Shown here piece by piece: positions 1 to 5,191 of a DNA stretch of 9,029 nucleotides. A model generated the notes under the pieces. That model was not told the DNA's origin, did no database searches, and saw only the letters and a program-made list of their open reading frames with translations. Position 1 is the stretch's first letter. The number at the start of each line of letters is the position of its first letter. The stretch lies in NCBI GenBank assembly GCA_023818555.1, contig JAMWCG010000033.1, positions 1-9,029 of the forward strand, written 5' to 3'. Position numbers and translations under genes: made by a program. Source of the DNA: Candidatus Omnitrophota bacterium. GTDB taxonomy: Bacteria > Omnitrophota > Gorgyraeia > DTHP01.

Positions 1-211
1 GCTTCAGTATACCATCAGCTTGTTTCTCTAATGCCTGATGATAACAGGAATTTACACAGGGAGCATCTTCGCAATGACGACAAACTAAAACAAAAGTAGC
101 AAATTCCCTTAAATTTGTGATTCCATTATTCTGGGGATGATAGAAGTAACTACACTTTACCACACACTCAGGACACTTGCTACAGACCTCTAAGTCTATA
201 AATAATCTCAT
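1..211 (-). CDS. 4Fe-4S dicluster ferredoxin-type electron-transfer subunit (N-terminal part, cut by window edge)
   Basis: The reading frame starts at ATG 211-209 and runs off base 1 with no stop, leaving 70 residues. Two Cys groups are visible: C10-x2-C13-x2-C16-x3-C20 and C44-x2-C47-x4-C52-x3-C56. The second spacing is typical of the HycB/CooF/DmsB-like polyferredoxin subunits that carry electrons between a catalytic subunit and a partner. No signal peptide or Tat motif is seen, so it is presumably cytoplasmic. A stop codon at 244-242 with no start codon in between makes this ATG the only possible start, yet no Shine-Dalgarno sequence precedes it. Instead the 21-bp TAGTAGTCAG-rich repeat lies directly upstream. 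Its catalytic partner must lie beyond base 1. An aldehyde:ferredoxin oxidoreductase-type or hydrogenase-type enzyme is possible, but this is inference only. Confidence 0.82.
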   Translation of the reverse strand, partial: MRLFIDLEVCSKCPECVVKCSYFYHPQNNGITNLREFATFVLVCRHCEDAPCVNSCYHQALEKQADGILK

Positions 212-223
212 TTTTAGTATGTA

Positions 224-265
224 GTAGTTAGTAGTCAGTAATCAGTAGTTAGTAGTCAGTGTTTA
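224..265. repeat. Two tandem copies of a 21-bp repeat
   Basis: Copy 1 is 224-244 and copy 2 is 245-265. The first 16 bases of each, GTAGTTAGTAGTCAGT, are identical and the last five differ. The repeat lies in what would be the 5' leader of the ferredoxin gene. A single inverted copy of its core sits at 349-358. Confidence 0.8.
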
Positions 266-339
266 TCAATGGAAGAGATCAGAACATTAAGATCTTACCT
301 ACTTAGTCTACAAGAAATTTAATTTTCTATTTTATCCAT
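256..339 (-). pseudogene. Remnant of a four-helix-bundle (S23 / 23S rRNA intervening-sequence type) protein gene
   Basis: On the minus strand a Shine-Dalgarno-like AGGAGATAGGA precedes ATG 339-337, which reads MDKIEN and then hits TAA at 321-319. MDKIEN resembles the start of four-helix-bundle (S23-type) proteins, which often begin M-D/E-K-I-E-N/S-F. About 10 bases further on, the reading FLVD-stop-VGK runs from 317 to 294. It continues, if one missing G is restored between 292 and 291, as MLNVLISSIDKH with a TGA at 258-256. The rebuilt tail VGKMLNVLISSIDKH looks like the family's C-terminal helix (typically VGKMLNALI-S-L). Intact members are about 115-130 residues, so the central ~100 codons are gone, and a nonsense change and a frameshift affect the rest. 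The match is from memory of the family and is short. Confidence 0.45.
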
Positions 340-360
340 TCCTATCTCCTGACTACTAAA

Positions 361-1176
361 TCAATCCCAGATATCATGGATATCTTTTATATTTTCATAA
401 TTAAATACCGGTCCGTCGCGGCAAACATAATATTTACCCAAACGACAATGTCCACATTTTCCTAAACCACAGGACATATTCTTCTCCATGGAAAGATAAA
501 TATCCTTATGTTTAAAACCTAAATCCAGGAGTTTTAGGGTACTAAATTTCATCATTATGGGAGGACCACAGACAACCGCTACAGCATTATTTATCTCCAA
601 GGGTAAATCCTTGAGAATTGTGGTTACCAAACCCACATTACCCTTCCAGTTCCCCTCTCCCACATCCACAGTTACTACTACATCAACCTTCTCTTTCTTC
701 CCCCACCTTGGTAAAGAATCTTTATAAACGATATCCTTGGGAGAACGCGCCCCGTAGCGTAAAACAACCTTATTATATTTATCCATCTCTGAAAAGAGAC
801 TAAAAAGGAGGGAACGCAGAGGAGCAAGCCCTACCCCTCCTCCCACAATCAAAATATCTTTACCCACAAACCTATCCAGGGGATAGCCTTTACCGTAAGG
901 CCCACGGATTCCTACCACTTCTCCAACATTGAGAAGGTGAAGTTTAGAAGTAAGCCTCCCTACATTCATAATGGTAACTTCTATTTTCTCCTTTACCCAA
1001 GGGTCAGACGAGGGGGTAAATGGTCCCTCTCCCCAACCAGGATAAGAAAGCTCTATAAACTGTCCTGTTTGAAAAGATAATTCTTTCTCCGGTCTTAAAA
1101 CAAAGGTCTTTATTGTGGAAGTTTCTAAAATTATATCTTCAACCACCGCTTTAATAGGCTGGTATGGATTCTCCAT
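361..1176 (-). CDS. FAD/NAD(P)-binding [2Fe-2S] oxidoreductase subunit (sulfhydrogenase gamma / AsrB / PyrK-like)
   Basis: This protein of the ferredoxin-NADP+ reductase superfamily passes electrons between NAD(P)H and the Fe-S subunit encoded just upstream. Residues 52-59 (PFTPSSDP) occupy the FAD-binding position. GPYGKGYP lies near 92-99, and GGGVGLAPLR at 112-121 is the NAD(P)-binding glycine motif. CGPP lies near 203-206. The C-terminal C236-x4-C241-x2-C244-x7-C252 group is the 2Fe-2S site of the HydG/AsrB/PyrK subgroup. At 271 residues the length is normal. I chose ATG 1176, which leaves 5 bases after the upstream stop. A GTG at 1203 would add nine residues and overlap the neighbour by 22 bases. 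Neither start has a well-spaced Shine-Dalgarno. PyrK is unlikely, since no pyrD is nearby and a beta-type partner is present. AsrB or hydrogenase gamma cannot be told apart without the catalytic gene. Confidence 0.88.
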   Translation of the reverse strand: MENPYQPIKAVVEDIILETSTIKTFVLRPEKELSFQTGQFIELSYPGWGEGPFTPSSDPWVKEKIEVTIMNVGRLTSKLHLLNVGEVVGIRGPYGKGYPLDRFVGKDILIVGGGVGLAPLRSLLFSLFSEMDKYNKVVLRYGARSPKDIVYKDSLPRWGKKEKVDVVVTVDVGEGNWKGNVGLVTTILKDLPLEINNAVAVVCGPPIMMKFSTLKLLDLGFKHKDIYLSMEKNMSCGLGKCGHCRLGKYYVCRDGPVFNYENIKDIHDIWD

Positions 1177-1181
1177 CTCCC

Positions 1182-2255
1182 TTAGACTCTCTCTATTCCA
1201 CACTCTATACTAAGTTTTCTCAAAACATTCCTGATATCAATCTTTGCTGGACAGACTTCAATACATCTTCCACAGCCACAACAGGCAACTAAACCGACAT
1301 TCTCAGGGAAAAAATCAAATTTCTTTAAATAACGATTGCGTAAACGCTGATACCGGTAACGCAAAGGGTTGGCTCCCCCGGCTACTTTCGCAAAATTGGC
1401 ATATAAACAGGCATCCCACAATCTCACCTGTTCATGGGCACTACCAAATCTATCTTCGGATAATAAAAAGCAGTGACAGGTATCACAGGAGAAATTACAT
1501 CCTCCACATTCCACACAGCGTAACGCCTCCTCCTGCCAGATGGGAGAATCGAACCCTTCTTTAACTATTTTCTGAAGCGTCTTTAAAGGAGGGAGGTTGT
1601 GTAGATTGATATGCTCAGATAATTTTCTCACTATCTCTTCACGCTTTTTCTCACGCAGAGAAATTTTCTCTGCACTGGCTAAAGGAAAAATATCCCTCCC
1701 CTTTTCAATTATCTCTTCTCCTTTTTGCGAACCAGATTCTATTAAAAAGCCATCATCCAGAAAAGAAAGATTTAGGTCAAAACCCTCTTCTGGGAAAGGA
1801 TTTATCTCCATCCCTAAACAAAAACAGACCTCTTTAAAGGCAGAACAATCTCCGGAAATAATCAATGTATTTTCTCTCCTCTTTTTATAGAAAGGGTCTG
1901 AAACCACTCCTTTTAGAAAAACATAGTCCTGAATCTTAAGCGAGAATAAATCACAATTTTTTATCCCTATGATAGCAACTCTTTCTTCTCTATCCACGGA
2001 GGTAAGCTTCTCTTTGGGAAAGGTATAAAAAGTCTTCAATGGTTCAATAGTGCGATAGGGATTAAAAGTTAACTCCGAAATTTTTGAGGAAACATATTTG
2101 GCTAACTTAAAGTCTGCCTTGGGCAACCCCTTGCCAAACTCACAAGGGATTCCTTTCTCACCAGTTATCTGAGGGAGGTAAATCTGATAATCTTTCTCTA
2201 AAAGACTTAAAAAACTACGCCATTTTTCTTGGGAAAGATAATATAATGGAGGCAT
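1182..2255 (-). CDS. 4Fe-4S dicluster electron-transfer subunit (sulfhydrogenase beta / AsrA-like)
   Basis: This 357-residue protein belongs to the family that includes the beta subunit of Pyrococcus sulfhydrogenase and AsrA of anaerobic sulfite reductase. It links the FAD subunit encoded next (5-base gap) to a catalytic subunit. The N-terminal domain has the family's GIKNCDL stretch (97-103) followed by SGDCS (134-138) and CFCLGM (144-149). The C-terminal part carries two ferredoxin-like clusters: C247-x2-C250-x2-C253-x3-C257 (with extra C260 and C262) and C325-x2-C328-x2-C331-x3-C335-P. No signal peptide is seen, so it should be cytoplasmic. ATG 2255 is used although no good Shine-Dalgarno precedes it. 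A strong promoter and a Rex-like operator lie within 70 bases upstream, so transcription should begin here independently of amrS. In Pyrococcus the order is beta-gamma-delta-alpha. Here the gene after gamma is a ferredoxin, so a [NiFe] partner is not assured. Confidence 0.88.
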   Translation of the reverse strand: MPPLYYLSQEKWRSFLSLLEKDYQIYLPQITGEKGIPCEFGKGLPKADFKLAKYVSSKISELTFNPYRTIEPLKTFYTFPKEKLTSVDREERVAIIGIKNCDLFSLKIQDYVFLKGVVSDPFYKKRRENTLIISGDCSAFKEVCFCLGMEINPFPEEGFDLNLSFLDDGFLIESGSQKGEEIIEKGRDIFPLASAEKISLREKKREEIVRKLSEHINLHNLPPLKTLQKIVKEGFDSPIWQEEALRCVECGGCNFSCDTCHCFLLSEDRFGSAHEQVRLWDACLYANFAKVAGGANPLRYRYQRLRNRYLKKFDFFPENVGLVACCGCGRCIEVCPAKIDIRNVLRKLSIECGIERV

Positions 2256-2264
2256 CTTTAAAAT

Positions 2265-2282
2265 TTGTGATTTTTTTCACAA
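2265..2282 (-). promoter_or_regulatory. Rex-like redox operator (alternatively a Crp/Fnr-type site)
   Basis: The minus strand reads TTGTGAAAAAAATCACAA, an 18-bp palindrome with perfect 6-base half sites. The Rex consensus TTGTGAA-N4-TTCACAA is matched at 13 of 14 fixed positions. The site also fits the Crp core TGTGA-N6-TCACA. It begins about 12 bases after the -10 box, at roughly +6 to +23, which is where a repressor would block transcription. Rex releases DNA when NADH is high and is known to control hydrogenase and other NADH-reoxidising genes in Clostridia and Thermotogae. That function fits the NAD(P)-linked redox genes that follow, so I prefer Rex. No rex gene is in the window. Confidence 0.68.
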
Positions 2283-2294
2283 TAATTTAGGAAT

Positions 2295-2323
2295 ATTTTA
2301 AATTTTATTTCAAAGTTTGTCAA
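2295..2323 (-). promoter_or_regulatory. Sigma70-type promoter of the redox operon
   Basis: On the minus strand the -35 box TTGACA (2323-2318) and the -10 box TAAAAT (2300-2295) are separated by 17 bases. The -35 is a perfect consensus hexamer and the -10 differs from TATAAT at one position. Transcription should start near 2288-2287, giving a leader of about 33 bases that holds the Rex-like operator. The -35 box and part of the spacer lie inside the last codons of amrS. Confidence 0.8.
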
Positions 2324-3500
2324 GGGAAAAATAATTTGACGGGTGGGATTCTTCAGGCCAGATTCCTGCAATTTCTTTTGTGCAGAATTTACATTTATTT
2401 TTATTGAGGTTATACTGCGCTACAAAAAAACCTCTTCTTTCAATAAGAAGATTTTTGCATTGGGGGCAATAGGTGTTCTCTCCCGGATGACCAGGGACAT
2501 TACCGATATAAACATAGTTGAGCCCTACTTCTAAAGCAATTCTCCGCGCTTCTTCAAGTGTAGAAACCGGGGTAGGAGGAAGATGGGTCATTTTATACAT
2601 CGGGAAAAAACGGGAAAAGTGGAGGGGCGTATCCGGACCTAAATTTTCTTTTATCCAAATGCACATCTGACGAATCCTCTCACCGTCATCGTTCAAAGTA
2701 GGAAGAATAAGATTAGTAATCTCTACCCAGACACCCAAATCTTTGAATAATTTTATTGCCTGAAGTAAAGGCTCAAGTCTCTGAGCACAGATATTCTGGA
2801 GATACTCATCGTCGTATGCCTTGAGGTCAATATTTGCTGCATCAATATATTTTGCCAATAGTCTTGCTGGCTCAGGATTGATATAGCCGGCAGTCACATA
2901 AACATTTTTTATATTCTTTTCTTTAGCAAGTTTTGCCGTGTCCAGCATATATTCATAAAATACGGTGGGTTCAGAATAAGTATAGGCGATAGAAGCGCAA
3001 TTTTTCTCCATTGCTTTCTTAACTATCGCTTCAGGAGATAAATAAACATAATCCATTTCTTCGGGTTTTACCTGAGAGATTGTCCAGTTCTGGCAGAATT
3101 TACAGCGAAGATTGCATCCCGCAGTGGCAAAGGAGAAGGAACCAGTTCCAGGGAGCATATGGAAGATGGGTTTCTTCTCAATGGGGTCAATATGCACAGA
3201 GCAGGCGAGCCCATAAACTAAACTGTAGAACTTCCCCTTCTCCGCCTCCCTCACTCTACAGAAACTGCGTTGGCCATTCAGTAAAACACAATTCCGCGGA
3301 CATAGAAGACACTGCACCGTCTCTTCATCTATGCTTTTATAAAACATTGCTTCACGCATCCCTTCACGCAAAGTAACCTCTCCCCAAGCCAATCTTTCTC
3401 GCAACATTTTCCCGATTAATCCGGAAAACTCCCAGCCCAGACAGAAGAGACAAGCCCTTTTTATAAACTCTCTCCGCGTGATAGGTTTATCTAAATCCAT
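2310..3500 (-). CDS. amrS: AmmeMemoRadiSam-system radical SAM enzyme with twin-arginine-like N-terminus
   Basis: This 396-residue radical SAM protein is related to pyruvate-formate-lyase-activating enzymes (COG1180) and matches the AmrS family. The [4Fe-4S]/SAM motif is C129-x3-C133-x2-C136 within AGCNLRCKFCQNW. N-terminal Cys C64, C67, C71 and C81 (CLLCPRNC...FC) and C-terminal CxxC pairs at 345/348 and 370/373 could hold further metal sites. The family is named for genomic association with AMMECR1 and Memo proteins. Neither is in the window, and the substrate is unknown. Residues 8-14 (TRREFIK) fit the Tat consensus S/T-R-R-x-F-L-K, followed by a moderately hydrophobic stretch to about residue 30. 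Export would be unusual for a radical SAM enzyme. GAGG seven bases before ATG 3500 supports the start. The gene overlaps the MetE-like gene by 14 bases, indicating translational coupling. Confidence 0.88.
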   Translation of the reverse strand: MDLDKPITRREFIKRACLFCLGWEFSGLIGKMLRERLAWGEVTLREGMREAMFYKSIDEETVQCLLCPRNCVLLNGQRSFCRVREAEKGKFYSLVYGLACSVHIDPIEKKPIFHMLPGTGSFSFATAGCNLRCKFCQNWTISQVKPEEMDYVYLSPEAIVKKAMEKNCASIAYTYSEPTVFYEYMLDTAKLAKEKNIKNVYVTAGYINPEPARLLAKYIDAANIDLKAYDDEYLQNICAQRLEPLLQAIKLFKDLGVWVEITNLILPTLNDDGERIRQMCIWIKENLGPDTPLHFSRFFPMYKMTHLPPTPVSTLEEARRIALEVGLNYVYIGNVPGHPGENTYCPQCKNLLIERRGFFVAQYNLNKNKCKFCTKEIAGIWPEESHPSNYFSLDKL

Positions 3501-4527
3501 CTCTCATCCTCTCTGATAATTCGTGGGTAATCCGCAGAACAATTTCTCCTTTCTGAGACGAATAACTCCCCAAACCACAGCTCGGAGTAACCAGGGAGTT
3601 TTCTACAAGCAAACCTTTCTCTATACCTCTATCTGAAAGTAGTCTTATCAATTTATTCAATCTTTCAAATAATCCGGAAGAATCTATTTCTTTAGGCTCC
3701 AGCATGGTGGGAACAATTCCCCAGGCAATGGCTCCTCCCCTTTTGAGAAATCTATTAATTTGCTCTGCATAAAGAGCAAGGGATTCACTAAAATTATAAG
3801 CATCAAAACTTATAATATCTATCTTGGTCTGAGTCAATAAACCCCAGTCGGTATTCCCGCAGCAGTGAATTCCCACTATAACTTTCTCCTGCTGTATCAC
3901 TTCAATCATCTCATTGAGATGGGTAAGCACCTTCTGAGGGTCTAAATTTACAAAGCCCGACCCAATAGAAACCAAGTATGGTTCATCTATGAAAATAATT
4001 ACCTTCTCAGAAACCTCCTTAATTCTTCTTACCTGCCAGAGAGCCTTTAAAGTGAGAACCTTAAGAATAACATCAGCAACCTCCTCATTATAAATTAGCG
4101 GTCTTCTCTCCTCATCAGTAACCGTAAGGAGAAAACTCACCGGACCCGTAATCTGTCCCTTGAGATAATTAAAGGAGAAAATCTTCTTTTTTATCTGTTT
4201 CAAAAACTCATATAAACCTTGGGCATATTCTTCGCTCATAGCAAAACCATCAGGGTTACCAGCAAGATATCGTTCATAGATATTTACCAATTCTTCCTCT
4301 TCCATCTTTCGGGTATCCACATAGACCTTCCGTTCTTCTTCCTTAATTACTATACCAGGAATCCCTTCACTGAACTGCACATACATATTCTCCCGGAAAC
4401 TACGCTGAGGAAGCTGAACCCAGAAAGGAATTTCCTTAAATAGGTTTAAAACCAAAGAGGTTGCTTCTGGAGAATGGATATGTCCTAAACTTCCAATCCC
4501 GGTAGCTTGAAATTGAAAGGTTTTCAT
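3487..4527 (-). CDS. Core-MetE-like cobalamin-independent methionine synthase family methyltransferase
   Basis: This protein of 346 residues is a single catalytic barrel of the MetE (COG0620)/UroD superfamily. It lacks the N-terminal folate-binding half of full MetE (about 750 residues). The N-terminus has ATGIGSLGH (8-16), and DEPYL lies at 181-185. The zinc-site pattern is H221-x-C223 in IHCCGN with C317 in TPSCGLG. Where E. coli MetE has its zinc ligand Glu665 in an ISIEA context, this protein has ISFDA with D242. Stand-alone core methionine synthases (families MesA-D) take methyl groups from corrinoid proteins rather than methyl-folate, and MesB is found in Wood-Ljungdahl anaerobes. A Mes-like role is plausible here, but another thiol or corrinoid methyltransferase is equally possible. 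It overlaps the BFN gene by an ATGA junction and amrS by 14 bases. Only a weak GAAGAG precedes the ATG, so translation probably depends on coupling. Confidence 0.8.
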   Translation of the reverse strand: MKTFQFQATGIGSLGHIHSPEATSLVLNLFKEIPFWVQLPQRSFRENMYVQFSEGIPGIVIKEEERKVYVDTRKMEEEELVNIYERYLAGNPDGFAMSEEYAQGLYEFLKQIKKKIFSFNYLKGQITGPVSFLLTVTDEERRPLIYNEEVADVILKVLTLKALWQVRRIKEVSEKVIIFIDEPYLVSIGSGFVNLDPQKVLTHLNEMIEVIQQEKVIVGIHCCGNTDWGLLTQTKIDIISFDAYNFSESLALYAEQINRFLKRGGAIAWGIVPTMLEPKEIDSSGLFERLNKLIRLLSDRGIEKGLLVENSLVTPSCGLGSYSSQKGEIVLRITHELSERMRDGFR

Positions 4528-4943
4528 ATACTCTTCAACTTCTCTAAGACCTCATTGCGCACAAAAATGGGGGCGTTGGCACGGAGGGCTAAAGCAATAG
4601 AATCGGAGGGTCGTGCATCTACCTCTTTCAGATTTCCACTATAGTCACGAATTACCAACTTGGCATAGAAAATATTATCCTCCAGTTTCTCCACCACAAT
4701 TCTCTCCAGATGTGCATCCAGTTTTATGATAGTATTATTAAGCAGGTCGTGGGTCAAAGGACGGGGCGGAGAAAAACCACTGATTTTCATTTTTATGGCA
4801 GTGGCTTCTACAATGCCGATAACAATCGGTAATGTCCGCATTCCATGTTTCTCCTTGAGGACGATTACTTGGTCGCCTCTGTTTTCATCTATCTGAATAC
4901 GAAAGAGTTCCATTTCAATTAAACCGTTATTCTTACCTTCCAT
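4524..4943 (-). CDS. Bifunctional nuclease domain (BFN, DUF151) protein
   Basis: The 139-residue product is almost entirely one BFN domain (PF02577). The signature is ARPSDSIALALRANAPIFV at 110-128, and LPIVIG (39-44) with the EATAIK segment (46-51) marks the first half. Plant BFN1 homologues were described as having both RNase and DNase activity. Bacterial and Thermotoga members remain poorly defined, so the name does not prove nuclease activity here. No signal peptide is seen, which suggests a cytoplasmic protein. An AGGAG (4954-4950) six bases upstream of ATG 4943 makes the start firm. That site overlaps the stop codon of the DUF6485 gene, so the two are coupled. A second ATG at residue 11 (MELFRI) matches where many relatives begin but has no comparable ribosome site. 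Confidence 0.9.
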   Translation of the reverse strand: MEGKNNGLIEMELFRIQIDENRGDQVIVLKEKHGMRTLPIVIGIVEATAIKMKISGFSPPRPLTHDLLNNTIIKLDAHLERIVVEKLEDNIFYAKLVIRDYSGNLKEVDARPSDSIALALRANAPIFVRNEVLEKLKSI

Positions 4944-4949
4944 AACTCG

Positions 4950-4954
4950 CTCCT
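4950..4954 (-). promoter_or_regulatory. Ribosome binding site of the BFN gene, overlapping the previous stop
   Basis: The minus strand shows AGGAG followed by six bases and then ATG 4943. The first bases of the site are part of the DUF6485 stop codon TAG (4955-4953), so a ribosome ending on DUF6485 is delivered to this start. Confidence 0.75.
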
Positions 4955-5147
4955 ATTTTTGGAAAGCGGTGATGAATGCCTTTAGGGAACGGTCATAAGT
5001 TCTTTCTAATTCCGGTGGGAAAAAACATCCGGGGATTTCATCCCTCTCCCGGTGATAGATGATACACTCACAACATCTACCCTTGCGTGGACAGGGGACA
5101 TAACTACAGGTGCAAAAATCCAAATTCTTCTTCTCTCTGCACTCCAT
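4953..5147 (-). CDS. Small Cys-rich DUF6485 family protein
   Basis: The product is 64 residues with eight Cys: C3, C12, C14, C19, C25, C26, C28 and C41. The pattern FCTCSYVPCPRKGRCCECI, then a YHR motif and CFFPPELERTYDRS, matches what I remember as DUF6485, a family of unknown function in anaerobic bacteria. Cys density suggests a metal site (Zn or Fe-S), but no ligand set can be assigned. There is no signal peptide or membrane segment. AGGA four bases before ATG 5147 is a usable ribosome site. It sits 44 bases after the ROK gene and 9 bases before the BFN gene. Confidence 0.82.
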   Translation of the reverse strand: MECREKKNLDFCTCSYVPCPRKGRCCECIIYHRERDEIPGCFFPPELERTYDRSLKAFITAFQK

Positions 5148-5191
5148 TTTATCCTGCTTACTACCTATTCCAATGCGTATCTATGCCTAAA

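Larger units (their letters stand above)
212..360. mobile_element. 149-bp insert with inverted TAGTAGTCAG ends between two redox genes
   Basis: This block fills the whole space between the gamma-subunit stop (TGA, 363-361) and the ferredoxin ATG (211). The + strand carries TAGTAGTCAG at 229-238 and again at 250-259, and its reverse complement CTGACTACTA at 349-358. The block is therefore bounded by inverted copies of one 10-mer. Between them lies a decayed small gene (see the entry at 256-339). The arrangement suggests a small dispersed element that landed just after a stop codon within an operon. From memory, TAGTAGTCAG-type low-complexity repeats accompany four-helix-bundle protein genes in many metagenomic genomes. 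I cannot confirm other copies from this window alone. Confidence 0.45.

Noticed and set aside
224..265. The two 21-bp repeats as a minimal CRISPR array
   Set aside because: The copies are directly adjacent with no spacer between them, differ at the 3' end and have no cas gene nearby.
319..339. A six-codon open reading frame MDKIEN with a good Shine-Dalgarno, as a possible leader peptide
   Set aside because: It has no regulatory codon run and no attenuator hairpin follows it. The S23-remnant reading explains both its sequence and the in-frame tail further on.
618..803. Plus-strand open frames opposite the redox, radical SAM and ROK genes
   Set aside because: They are antisense shadows of well-supported minus-strand genes, with no family resemblance and no ribosome sites that I could see. 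This one lies inside the FAD-subunit gene.
1177..1181. GGGAG next to ATG 1176 as a ribosome binding site
   Set aside because: It touches the ATG with no spacing, too close for normal initiation, so it was not used to prove that start.
2265..2282. The same palindrome as a rho-independent terminator for amrS
   Set aside because: The arms are only six AT-rich base pairs with an A/T-only loop, and no U-tract follows in the minus-strand transcript. The fit to a protein-binding operator is far better.
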